Assembly (NCBI RefSeq): GCF_020010905.1 | Contig: NZ_JAGJBY010000002.1 | Location: 2,170,001-2,234,000, forward strand | Length of the DNA: 64,000 nucleotides | From: Streptomyces acidiscabies | GTDB lineage: Bacteria > Actinomycetota > Actinomycetes > Streptomycetales > Streptomycetaceae | Direction of reading: 5' to 3' | Part shown: positions 8,781-18,488 of the stretch, one piece after another | Layout of the letters: each line of letters opens with the position of its first letter | Numbering within the stretch: the first letter of the stretch is position 1 | Program-made: the position numbers and the translations under genes | Notes under the pieces: model-generated | What the model was told of the DNA's origin: nothing | Database searches by the model: none | Seen by the model: only the letters and a program-made list of their open reading frames with translations

Positions 8781-9254
8781 GTGTTCACAAGCGTTCTGAT
8801 GATCGAGAAAGCTCTGACGTCCGCCGACGTGGAGTTCGTCACGACCCTGCACGGCGACGAGACGGTCACCTTCCACGTGCTGCTCCAGCCTCGCGGGGAC
8901 CAGGCGGACCGGCTGCTGCGCGCCATCGACGACATCGCCCTCGGCGAGATCGAGGAGGCGGTGCGGGAACGGGAGACGCCCGAGGGGGAGGCCGCGCGCA
9001 CGGTGGGGGAGCGGGCGCTGGAGGTGTCGCTCACCGCGCTGCGCTCCGCGGGGAGCACGGCGGTGGGAACCCTGGTCGAGGACCATCCGTTGGACGCGCT
9101 GAGGGGGGTGGTCGAGGAGGTGGGTGCCGACGAGGTGATCGTGCTGACGGATCCGCACTATGTGGAGGAGTTCTTCCACCGTGACTGGGCCTCGCGGGCG
9201 CGGCACAAAGTGGGGGTGCCGGTGCTGAAACTGTTCTCCCACAGCGACGCGTAG
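8781..9254 (+). CDS. Conserved 157-aa actinobacterial protein (often mislabelled IGPS)
   Basis: Starts at GTG 8781 after a GAAGGAGAAG site ten bases upstream. The sequence (FTSVLMIEKALTSADVEFV, a ...LLQPRGDQADRLLRAIDD... segment, EVIVLTDPHYVEEFFHRDW, RARHKVGVPVLKLF) is a highly conserved Streptomyces protein. I recall it being annotated as indole-3-glycerol phosphate synthase. That label is not supported: there is no TIM barrel and it is far too short. The alternating beta/alpha pattern and DPHYVE near the end look like a small UspA-like domain (inference). It lies just upstream of murC on the same strand. Confidence 0.8.
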   Translation: MFTSVLMIEKALTSADVEFVTTLHGDETVTFHVLLQPRGDQADRLLRAIDDIALGEIEEAVRERETPEGEAARTVGERALEVSLTALRSAGSTAVGTLVEDHPLDALRGVVEEVGADEVIVLTDPHYVEEFFHRDWASRARHKVGVPVLKLFSHSDA

Positions 9255-9322
9255 GGGCTGACGGGCTTCGCTAGGGTTGGGGTCGATTGACCTGTTCCGG
9301 TTCGACCTCTGGAGTACCCCTC

Positions 9323-10759
<1,437 letters not shown>

Positions 10760-10760
10760 C

Positions 10761-11168
10761 ATGGCGTACGACGTCGAGAAGACCGACGAGGAATGGCGCG
10801 CTGAGCTGAACCCGGAGGAGTACGCGGTGCTGCGGCAGGCCGGTACGGAGCGGGCGTTCACCGGGGAGTACACGGACACGAAGACGGTGGGCGTGTATGC
10901 GTGCCGCGCGTGCGGCGCGGAACTGTTCACGTCGGGCGAGAAGTTCGAGTCCCACTGCGGCTGGCCGTCCTTCTTCGACCCGAAGGACACGGAGGCGGTG
11001 GAACTGATCCAGGACCGGTCCCTTGGGATGGTCCGCACGGAGGTGCGGTGTGCTCGGTGCGGGTCGCATTTGGGGCATGTGTTTGAAGGTGAGGGATATG
11101 CGACACCGACGGATCAGAGGTACTGCATCAATTCCATCTCGCTGCGGCTGACGGCTGCGGAGGACTGA
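10761..11168 (+). CDS. msrB: Peptide-methionine (R)-S-oxide reductase
   Basis: A 135-aa enzyme reducing methionine-R-sulfoxide in proteins. The structural zinc site has Cys48/Cys51 (CRAC) and Cys97/Cys100 (CARC). The catalytic nucleophile is Cys122 in RYCINS. The SHCGWPSFF motif (residues 64-72), including Cys66 as a possible resolving Cys, is intact. The full single-domain length is normal. It starts one base after the murC stop and is presumably co-transcribed. A strong hairpin follows. Confidence 0.95.
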   Translation: MAYDVEKTDEEWRAELNPEEYAVLRQAGTERAFTGEYTDTKTVGVYACRACGAELFTSGEKFESHCGWPSFFDPKDTEAVELIQDRSLGMVRTEVRCARCGSHLGHVFEGEGYATPTDQRYCINSISLRLTAAED

Positions 11169-11186
11169 GGCTTTTCCTGGGTGGGG

Positions 11187-11216
11187 AAGGGTGCGATGGT
11201 GGGGCACCGCACCCTT
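11187..11216 (+). terminator. Terminator-like hairpin after msrB
   Basis: AAGGGTGCG (11187-11195) pairs exactly with CGCACCCTT (11208-11216) around a 12-base loop, 18 bases after the msrB stop. The 196 bases from here to the end of the convergent SARP gene contain no gene and no other clear element. Confidence 0.6.
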
Positions 11217-11412
11217 TCGCATCAGATTTGGAAGACCCGCTCGAAGCAGGGCATGCAAATCGTGATGAGGTAAAGCAGGGTGTTCAATTCCCCTCCTGCG
11301 TGGTTCTACTCTGGCCCTGCCGAACGGCAGTATGAAAGTAGTAGCAGGAGATGATCACGAACGGCAAACCGGAACCTCTGTCAGGTTTTTGATATTTCAG
11401 TTCCGGGTCGCC

Positions 11413-14400
11413 TCAGGTTCCGCCGGGACTGTCTGTCTTCTGTGCCCCGCGCAGCTTCGCCAGGCTTTCCCGTGCCTTCGCGGCTTCGCTTGCCGCTCCC
11501 GTCCGCTCGGTCAGGGTGATCGCCTCGACGAGGTGGGCCTCGGCCGCTTCCATCTGCCCCAACTGCTGTTCGGCCAGGGCGAGTCCGTGCAGGGCCTGGG
11601 CGGCTTCGCTGGTGGCCCCCACGCTGTGGGCCATCTCCAGAGCGTGGCGGTGCCGGTCGGCTGCCTCGGTGAAACGGCCTGCCGAATGCAAGGCTTCTCC
11701 CATTGCGCGCAGGGTGTCAGCGGCATTTCGGCGATCTCCGAGCCGGCGGAAGGTGCTGAATGAATCCTGGTACAGGTCGAGTATTTCGGTGAGGTCCTGC
11801 GGGGATTCCATGGTGGCGGCGAGATTCGCTTGGGTGGCGGCTTTTTCCCAAGGGATCTTCATGTCGCCGAAGATGCGGAGGGATTCCTGGAGAAGATCTC
11901 GGGCGACGCTTTTCTTTCCGATGTGAAGGTTCAAGTCTGAAAGATTGTTCAATGTGCGCGCGTATCGACGCATGTCCATCGACCTTCGGAACCCGGCCAG
12001 TGCAGCGTCGAAACTCTCCTTGGAGTCCTCGAAGTTCCCCATGTAGAGATGGGTGATGCCCAGATTGCTATGGCATCGGGCAATTTGCCACTCATCTCCC
12101 GTTGACTCGTGCAGTGTCAGTGTCCGGCACTGGTGGGAGAGGGCCTGCGGCAGTTCGCCCAGGTGCCAGTACAGGATGCCCAGCTGGTGGAGTGCCTCCG
12201 CGCTCGCCTCGGTGTCGGTGCGGGTGTCTGCGTTGTTCAGGGCGCGGGTGTAGGCGGTGCGTGCTTCCTGGTAGCGGTTGCAGGCCGTCAGGGCGTTGCC
12301 CAGGTCGATCAGGGCGTGTGTCTCTCTGTGCGCGTCCTGCGCCGCACCCCAGTGCTCGGCGGCAGCCGCGTGCATGCGCCATGCCTCGGTGGAGTGGCCC
12401 TCGTCGTCGAGGAAGGCGGCGAGGGCGCTCGCGAGGAGGGCCGCCTCGCGGGGGTGGCCGGTGGTGCGGCAGTGGCGTTCGGCGGCCATGAGGCCGATGC
12501 GTTCGGCGGCGAGCCAGTCGCGGGCGGCGGCGGAGTCGGCCCAGGACGGGAGCCGGCGGCCGGCGAGGCGGGCGCGGTCGGTGCGCAGACGGCGGGGGTA
12601 GGCGATGCGGTCGGCGGAGTCGGCGGCCTGGAGGCAGAAGTCGAGGAGTCGGGAGACCGCCTCCGCACGGTCGGTGTCCGACTCCTCGGACATGACCAAC
12701 GCGCGCGCGTATTCACCGAGAAGATCATGAAGTGTGAAGCGTTCGGTGGCGGGTTCCTGAATGAGGTGAGAGTCGAGGAGTGATTCCAGAATGTCCTCGG
12801 CGTCGTCCAGCGGAAGATCGGCGAGGGCGGCCACCGCATATGCGTCGATCGTCGGCCCGAAACGGAGTCCGAGAAACCGGAACACTTTCTGATGCCCGGA
12901 TTCGAGCGCACGGAACGAAATTTCGAACGCGGCGGCGATCTCTCCACCTGTTCCGTCCCGGATCTCCCGTAATCGGCCCGGGCTCTGGGTGAGCCTGCGC
13001 AGCAGGTGCGCGGTCGTCCAGGTGGGGCGGGAGGCGAGGCGTCCCGCGACGAGTTCGATGCCCAAGGGGAGATAGCCCGTGAGCCTGACGACATCGGCCA
13101 CCTCGTTGGTCTGCCCGGTGCGTTCCCCGCCCGCCACCGAGCGGAAGAGGGCCACGGCGTCGCCCGCCGGGAGGACGTCCAGTTCTATGGAGTGCAGGCC
13201 CGGCAGGCCCGTGAGGCGTCTGCGGCTGGTGACGAGGACCAGGGAGGGGGAGGGGCCGGGGAGGAGGGAGCGGAGTTGGGCCGCGTCGCGGACGTCGTCG
13301 AGGATCACGATCGCGCGGCGGTCGCTGAGGAGGCCGCGCCACAGGGTCGCCAGGCCGTCGAGGTCGCCGGGGAGGGAGGAGGCGGGGACGCCGAAGGCGC
13401 GGATCAGGGTGGTCAGGGCCGAGGTCTCGGTCAGGGGGTGCTGGCCGGGGGCGTGGGTGCGCAGGTCGAGGTGGACGAGGCCGTCCGGGTAGCGCGGGGT
13501 GAGGTGTTCGGCGGCGTGCAGGGCGAGCGTCGTCTTGCCTACGCCCGCCATGCCGGACACCGTCTGGAGGGCGATGACATGCCGGGGCGCGGCCGTGGCG
13601 GCGTACCGGACGATGGCCGCCAACTCCCGCTCCCGGCCCACCAGTTCGGCGTGGCTCGGCAGGGTGTGGGGTGCGGAGACGGCCGGCTCGGGGCGGGCCG
13701 GCAGGCTCTCGACGGGGGCGCCGCCGAGGATCAGGCGGTGCAGGCGGGTGAGCGCCTCGCCCGGATCGGAGCCGAGATCCTCGGCGAGCCGGCGCCGTAC
13801 GGAGTCGTACACGCGCAGCGCGTCGGCGAGGCGTCCGCAGCCGTAGGCCGCTGTCATCAGGCGGGCGGCGAGGGCCTCGTCGGTGGGGTGGTCGTCGGAC
13901 AGGGCGGTCAGGTCGGGGACCAGGTCGGCGTAGTGGCCCGCCCGGAGTTCGACGTCGGCGCGGGTGAGGCGGGCGGCGAGGCGGCGCTCGGCGAGGATGC
14001 CGCGGACGTGTTCGGGCCACAGCCCCGGCAGCCCGGCGAGCGGCTCGCCGTGCCAGAGGGCGTCGGCCTCGTCCAGGAGGCGCAGGGCCTGCCGGTCGGC
14101 GCCCCGGTCGGCGAGCGCGCGGGCCTGCGCGGCGAGGTTCTGGAACCGGTGGCAGTCCACCCGCTCGGGGTCGAGGTCCAGGGTGTAGGAGTGGGTCCGC
14201 GGCACCAGGTACTCGTCGGAGCCCAGGTCACGGAGCCTGCGGCGGATCCGGGCGACGTAGGTGTGCAGGTTCGCGCGCGGCCGTGCGGGTGCGCTGCCGT
14301 CGCCCCACAGCCGGTCGACCAGGGTGTCGGCGGGGACGGGCCGTCCCGCGTCGAAGGCCAGCGCGGCCAGGAGGATGCGTTCTTTCGCGGAGCCGAGTGC

Positions 14401-14460
14401 GTCGATCTGTCGGTCTGCGTGCAGTTCCACCGGCCCCAGCACGCGAATCCGTAAGTCCAC
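11413..14460 (-). CDS. AfsR/SARP-family transcriptional activator (SARP-BTAD-NB-ARC-TPR)
   Basis: A 1,015-aa regulator. Residues 1-95 form an OmpR-like winged-helix SARP domain (RIRVLGPVEL, ARIRRRLRDLG). Residues 100-245 are the bacterial transcriptional activation domain. An NB-ARC ATPase follows with P-loop GMAGVGKTT near residue 303, a VILDDV Walker B and LVTSRRRL. TPR-type helical repeats occupy about 680-1000. Family members activate secondary-metabolite genes and use ATP binding as a switch. Two TTA codons are present, codon 3 (14454-14452) and codon 497 (12972-12970), predicting dependence on the bldA tRNA. It is divergent from a STAND/TPR gene across an unusually AT-rich 145-base region. 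Confidence 0.92.
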   Translation of the reverse strand: MDLRIRVLGPVELHADRQIDALGSAKERILLAALAFDAGRPVPADTLVDRLWGDGSAPARPRANLHTYVARIRRRLRDLGSDEYLVPRTHSYTLDLDPERVDCHRFQNLAAQARALADRGADRQALRLLDEADALWHGEPLAGLPGLWPEHVRGILAERRLAARLTRADVELRAGHYADLVPDLTALSDDHPTDEALAARLMTAAYGCGRLADALRVYDSVRRRLAEDLGSDPGEALTRLHRLILGGAPVESLPARPEPAVSAPHTLPSHAELVGRERELAAIVRYAATAAPRHVIALQTVSGMAGVGKTTLALHAAEHLTPRYPDGLVHLDLRTHAPGQHPLTETSALTTLIRAFGVPASSLPGDLDGLATLWRGLLSDRRAIVILDDVRDAAQLRSLLPGPSPSLVLVTSRRRLTGLPGLHSIELDVLPAGDAVALFRSVAGGERTGQTNEVADVVRLTGYLPLGIELVAGRLASRPTWTTAHLLRRLTQSPGRLREIRDGTGGEIAAAFEISFRALESGHQKVFRFLGLRFGPTIDAYAVAALADLPLDDAEDILESLLDSHLIQEPATERFTLHDLLGEYARALVMSEESDTDRAEAVSRLLDFCLQAADSADRIAYPRRLRTDRARLAGRRLPSWADSAAARDWLAAERIGLMAAERHCRTTGHPREAALLASALAAFLDDEGHSTEAWRMHAAAAEHWGAAQDAHRETHALIDLGNALTACNRYQEARTAYTRALNNADTRTDTEASAEALHQLGILYWHLGELPQALSHQCRTLTLHESTGDEWQIARCHSNLGITHLYMGNFEDSKESFDAALAGFRRSMDMRRYARTLNNLSDLNLHIGKKSVARDLLQESLRIFGDMKIPWEKAATQANLAATMESPQDLTEILDLYQDSFSTFRRLGDRRNAADTLRAMGEALHSAGRFTEAADRHRHALEMAHSVGATSEAAQALHGLALAEQQLGQMEAAEAHLVEAITLTERTGAASEAAKARESLAKLRGAQKTDSPGGT

Positions 14461-14605
14461 CAGCGTCCCCGTCCGACGGTCGGTCTGCGCTTCGGAGTGG
14501 ACAAGAATCGCACGTGACAGATAAGTAGCGAAATATGAAAGATAGTTGATCTGAAAATGGCCAATTGTTGTGCGCTTTCTTTTGGAATCTGGGTAGCTTC
14601 GGCAT
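14461..14605. promoter_or_regulatory. AT-rich divergent promoter region between two regulators
   Basis: These 145 bases separate the SARP and STAND genes. The segment from about 14510 to 14600 is markedly AT-richer than anything else nearby (for example GCGAAATATGAAAGATAG). A -10-like TAGCTT (14594-14599) lies six bases before the STAND ATG, which would give a leaderless mRNA. The low GC over a short control region may ease melting or reflect regulator sites; no 11-bp-spaced SARP heptamers were obvious. Confidence 0.5.
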
Positions 14606-14613
14606 ATGCCGAA
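14598..14613. promoter_or_regulatory. Perfect 16-bp palindrome spanning a start codon
   Basis: TTCGGCATATGCCGAA reads identically on both strands. It begins inside the putative -10 element of the STAND gene and its centre contains that gene's ATG (14606-14608). A dimeric protein bound here would block both RNA polymerase and, in a leaderless transcript, sit at the transcription start. Confidence 0.5.
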
Positions 14614-16933
14614 CTGCGAGACCGTGCGAGAACTGCGGGCGGCCCTGGAGGCGGCGGCCGTACGACCCGGCGTGCTACGCGCGTTGCTGGCGGAGTTCGC
14701 CGGGGAGCTGCCCGACTCCGTGCTCGACGACCTCGGTCAGCTGGCCGAGACGCTCGCCCGCAGCACGGCCGGGTCACCGGAACGGGCCCGCGAACTGCGC
14801 GACCTGCTCGGCACCGTCCGCGCGCCCCAGGTCCAGAACACCATCGGCACCTCCGCCCGGCTCACCGGCCCCGTCGTCCAGGCTCGCGACGTCTCCGGCG
14901 GAATCCACTTCCACGCCCCGGCCGCCCTTGCCGTACCCCGCCAACTCCTCCCGGTCCCCGGGCACTTCGTCAACCGGGACGGTGAACTCGCCGAACTGGA
15001 GGGGCTGGTGGCGGACGGCGGACCCGTCACCGTCGTCGTGAGCGGCCCCGCCGGGATGGGGAAGACGACCCTCGCCCGGCGCTGGCTGCTCGGCCGGGCC
15101 GAGGAGTTCCCCGACGGGCAGGTGTACGCCGACCTGCGCGGCCACTCCCCGGAAGGCCCCGCGAGCCCCGGCGAGTTGCTCCTCGGACTGCTGCGCTCCT
15201 TCGGTCACGACCAGGTACCGGCCGACCTCAACGGCCGTATGACGCTGTGGCGTTCGGCGACGGCGGGGCGGCGGATGGCGCTGCTGCTCGACAGCGCGCT
15301 CAGTGCGGCGCAGGTACGGCCGCTGCTGCCGGGGTCGGCCGTCGCCGTCACCGTGGTGACGAGCCGCAACCGCCTGACCGGACTCGGCCCCGAGGGCGCC
15401 TCCTTCCTCGAACTGCCCGCGCTGGCCACCCGGGAGACGATGGAACTGCTCAGCCGCCGGGTCGGCGCCGACCGCGTCCGGCGGGAACCCGAGGCCGCGC
15501 TGACGATGGCGAAAGCCTGTGCCGGCCTCCCGCTGGCGGCCTGCGTCGCGGGCGCCCGGGTCGCCGCCCGGCCGCGCCAGCCGCTTGCCGTGATGGCGCG
15601 GGCGCTCGGCGGCGACGATGAGCGCGCGCTGGACGCGCTCAGCATCGAGGGCGAGAGCGCCGTACGGGCCGCGCTACAGGAGTCGTACCGGCTGCTCGCA
15701 CCCGAACTCGCCGCCGGATACCGCAGGTTGGGGCTGCTGCCGGTGCCGTTCTTCTCCTCGGCCGTCGCCGCGGCCGTCCTCGGCGTCGGGATCGGCGACG
15801 CGGAGCGGATGCTCGACGCGCTGGTCGAGGCGAACCTGCTGGAGGACCTCGGACCCGACCGGCATCGCTTCCACGACCTGCTGCGGCTGCACGCCCGCGA
15901 GCGCGCGGCGGCCGAGGAGGGTGCCGAGGGCGTCGACCGCGCGCGGCGGCGGGCCGTCGACCACTATCTGTCCCTCGCCACGGCCGCGGAGGCGCTGCTC
16001 AGTCCCAGCCATCGCACGCTGCGCCGCGACTACGCCGGACCGCCCTCACCGGCTCCGTTCACCGATGCGGCCGGGGCGCTGCGGTGGCTCGGCGAGGAGA
16101 GCGCGCCGCTGATGGCCGTCCTGCGTGACTGCGCCCGGCGGGGGCAGGACGCGGCAGCTTGGCAGCTCACGGACGCGATGTGGCCGTATTTCTTACGGAT
16201 CAGGCCCTATGACCTGTGGATCGAGGCGCATGAGATCGGGCTCGGGGCGGCTCGGCGGGTGGGGGACCGGGATGGGGTGGGGCGCATGCTGACCTCCGGA
16301 GGGATCGCCCTCAACAACGCCGGCCGGTACGACGACGCCATCGCCTGGGCCCAGGAAGCGCTCGACCTCGCGCGGGAGGAGACGGCGGCCGGCCGGGGCG
16401 CCGCCCGGCGGGCCGAGGCACAGGCGCTCTACGGGCTCGGCCAGACCCACCGGCTCGCCGGGCGCCTGACCGAGGCCCGCCGCCACTTTGCCGAGGCACT
16501 CGCCCTGCGGGAGGAGATCGGCTACCGGCGCGGTGCCGCCCTGACCCGTATCTGCCTCGGAGACATCGCCCTCGCCGACGACCGGCCGGACGAGGCACTG
16601 CCCCACCTGCGCGAGGCACGTGCCGAACTCCTCCAGGAGGACGACCTGTACGACGCGGCCAGAGCGCTGGCGTACCTGGGCCGGGCCCATGCCCTCGCCG
16701 GTCTGCACGACACGGCGGAGAGCCAACTCCTGCGAGCCCTCGCCGAGTTCGAGGAGACCGGCTCCGTCCACTGGCAGGCGCGGACCCTGGAGATGCTCGG
16801 GCAGGGCGCGCGGGAACGCGGCGACGTGGCACGGGCCAGGGACCTGTACACCGAGTCCCTGACCCGCTATCGACCGGTCAGCGCACCGGACGTACGACGC
16901 CTGACGGACCGGCTGGAGGAGTTACCACGGTGA
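14606..16933 (+). CDS. STAND NTPase with TPR repeats, no recognisable HTH
   Basis: A 775-aa protein. Residues 1-105 are a helical region ending in TGPVVQARDVSGGIHFH, a linker type common before actinobacterial STAND modules. An NB-ARC-like ATPase follows with P-loop SGPAGMGKTTLARRW near residues 146-160, LLLDSA as Walker B and VTSRNRL; TPR-like repeats fill about 515-770. Unlike its divergent neighbour it has no SARP DNA-binding domain, so it may act as a signalling scaffold rather than bind DNA. Codon 530 is TTA (16193-16195), so translation should depend on bldA. Its 3' end overlaps the convergent 86-aa gene by 56 bases. Confidence 0.85.
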   Translation: MPNCETVRELRAALEAAAVRPGVLRALLAEFAGELPDSVLDDLGQLAETLARSTAGSPERARELRDLLGTVRAPQVQNTIGTSARLTGPVVQARDVSGGIHFHAPAALAVPRQLLPVPGHFVNRDGELAELEGLVADGGPVTVVVSGPAGMGKTTLARRWLLGRAEEFPDGQVYADLRGHSPEGPASPGELLLGLLRSFGHDQVPADLNGRMTLWRSATAGRRMALLLDSALSAAQVRPLLPGSAVAVTVVTSRNRLTGLGPEGASFLELPALATRETMELLSRRVGADRVRREPEAALTMAKACAGLPLAACVAGARVAARPRQPLAVMARALGGDDERALDALSIEGESAVRAALQESYRLLAPELAAGYRRLGLLPVPFFSSAVAAAVLGVGIGDAERMLDALVEANLLEDLGPDRHRFHDLLRLHARERAAAEEGAEGVDRARRRAVDHYLSLATAAEALLSPSHRTLRRDYAGPPSPAPFTDAAGALRWLGEESAPLMAVLRDCARRGQDAAAWQLTDAMWPYFLRIRPYDLWIEAHEIGLGAARRVGDRDGVGRMLTSGGIALNNAGRYDDAIAWAQEALDLAREETAAGRGAARRAEAQALYGLGQTHRLAGRLTEARRHFAEALALREEIGYRRGAALTRICLGDIALADDRPDEALPHLREARAELLQEDDLYDAARALAYLGRAHALAGLHDTAESQLLRALAEFEETGSVHWQARTLEMLGQGARERGDVARARDLYTESLTRYRPVSAPDVRRLTDRLEELPR

Positions 16934-17138
16934 GGCCGGAGCGGGTGCCGAGAATCCAGCCGCCGTCCTCGCCGGGCACGCAGACCAGTCCGCAGCCCGG
17001 ATAGCGCTCCAGCGTCAAACCGGTCAGGAGCCGGGCCTCGGGGAGCGCCAGTGGGCGGGCCGCGTACAGCATGTCGGCGCACTCCCGCCAGTTCTCCCCG
17101 CCGGCCGTGTCCAGCCGGACGATCAGCAGACCGCTCAT
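16878..17138 (-). CDS. 86-aa protein coupled to the GT-B-like gene
   Basis: Starts at the ATG at 17138, overlapping the stop of the upstream gene as ATGA, a strong sign of translational coupling. The product (SGLLIVRLDTAGGENWREC..., EARLLTGLTLERYPGCGLVC) resembles no family I recognise. It could be a small accessory subunit of the preceding protein. It runs convergently into the end of the STAND gene. Confidence 0.6.
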   Translation of the reverse strand: MSGLLIVRLDTAGGENWRECADMLYAARPLALPEARLLTGLTLERYPGCGLVCVPGEDGGWILGTRSGLTVVTPPAGPSGVVRPVR

Positions 17139-18370
17139 GCCGACACCTCGCCTTGTGCCGCCCGCCACAGCGGGGCGGGCAGGGGGAGGGGCGGCAGGGA
17201 CGGTGGGTGTGCGGGTTCTCCCAGATCGAGCAGTCGGTACATCACCTTCCGCAGGTTGTGGCCGAACCGGCCCGGCTCGGAGGACAGTTGGCGGGCGATC
17301 CGCGCGTAGTCGTCCGCCGGGTAGGTGGAGCGCGCGTAGGCGAGTTGGTCGGGCAGCCGGTGGGCGGCCGACAACGCCGGTGCGACGCGGGCCAGTTCGG
17401 CGGAGGGCGAGTCGGGGTCGACGTCGGCGGAGGGGAAGCGGGTCAGCAGGATGGGGACGCGGGCGGCAGTGGCGTACAGAGTCACCGAACCGTGATCCCC
17501 GAGAAGCCAATCGGCGGCGATCACCGGCGCACGCCAGTCCGCCTGCGGCGCGACGACCGCGATGCCGTGGCGGCGGGCCGTCGAGAGCCACGACCGGATC
17601 TGCCAGTCGCCGTGCCCGGACCAGACGTTGGGATGGACCAGCACGGCGATCCGGAACAGCGCGGGGTCCAGTTCGGTCAGCAGCCGGGGCAGCAGGGCGT
17701 CCAGCCGGTTGAAGATGGAGCCCGAACCCCAGGTCGAGGAGACCACCACGAGCTTCTGGCCCCGGCGCAGCCCCAGCGCCGCCCGGATTTGGGGGCGTCT
17801 GCGCAGTCCGGCCTTCAGCAGGTCGTACGAGGAGTCCCCGACCACCTCGGCGACCGGCAGCGCCTCCGGGCAGTGCCGGCGCAGCGTCCCCAGGTCGTCG
17901 CGGTGGGCCAGCGCCAGCGCCGCCGGGACGACCCGCCCGTCGTGCATCAGGTACCGCCGGCCGAGCCCCTCCACGGTCCGTGGCGCGCCGGGGTGGCGGT
18001 CGTCGTCGGGCAGGGTGAGCTTGATGTGACCCGCTCCGTGCGGCAGCCGCAGCAGCGGTCCGTCCAGCAGGTGCAGCCCCTGCGAACCGGCGGCGATCAC
18101 CAGGTCGTACCGGCCGCGTACCGCCGTCTCCCACGGGATCAGCCCCCCGTGCCGCGTCGGTACGGACCGTACCGCCCCCGGATTGAACGCGTGCGGCGCG
18201 ATCGTGAACTCGACCTGGATCCGCAGATCGGACTCCAGCAGGGGCAGGATGTCGTGCAGTCTTTTGCCGTACACCTCCGTGTGGACGACGACCAGGACAC
18301 GTTTGCAGTGCGGCAGGGTGAGCCACTGCGAAGTGCCGGTCGGGGAAACGGTTCTGGTGCTCTGGTTCAT
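17135..18370 (-). CDS. GT-B-fold-like protein (CDP-glycerol glycerophosphotransferase-like), uncertain
   Basis: A 411-aa soluble protein with two Rossmann-like halves: KRVLVVVHTEVYGKRLHDILPLL at residues 23-45, YDLVIAAGSQG, then KLVVVSSTWGSGSIF near 205 and a C-terminal ADWLLGDHGSVTLYATAARVPILL. The last segment resembles the nucleotide-binding site of teichoic-acid-type glycerophosphotransferases, where a D-S-D/H pattern binds the donor. I recall homologues in Streptomyces labelled 'translation initiation factor 2', which nothing here supports. A transferase role is inferred from fold-like features only. It is coupled to the 86-aa gene. Confidence 0.6.
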   Translation of the reverse strand: MNQSTRTVSPTGTSQWLTLPHCKRVLVVVHTEVYGKRLHDILPLLESDLRIQVEFTIAPHAFNPGAVRSVPTRHGGLIPWETAVRGRYDLVIAAGSQGLHLLDGPLLRLPHGAGHIKLTLPDDDRHPGAPRTVEGLGRRYLMHDGRVVPAALALAHRDDLGTLRRHCPEALPVAEVVGDSSYDLLKAGLRRRPQIRAALGLRRGQKLVVVSSTWGSGSIFNRLDALLPRLLTELDPALFRIAVLVHPNVWSGHGDWQIRSWLSTARRHGIAVVAPQADWRAPVIAADWLLGDHGSVTLYATAARVPILLTRFPSADVDPDSPSAELARVAPALSAAHRLPDQLAYARSTYPADDYARIARQLSSEPGRFGHNLRKVMYRLLDLGEPAHPPSLPPLPLPAPLWRAAQGEVSA

Positions 18371-18488
18371 GTGGTACCCCCGTGTTCCGTACCCGTCATG
18401 AATGTGCTCCGTCAGGGGAGGTGCCCGGGCGGTACGACGGAAACCTTGCAGGGGGCTTGCGGAAACCTTGCAGCGGCCGTTCGGGGGG

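Noticed and set aside
8781-9254. Indole-3-glycerol phosphate synthase label for the 157-aa protein
   Set aside because: The protein is about 100 residues too short, lacks the TIM-barrel motifs and is not near trp genes.
17135-18370. Translation initiation factor label for the 411-aa protein
   Set aside because: No GTPase or OB-fold motif; the visible pattern is two Rossmann-like halves.
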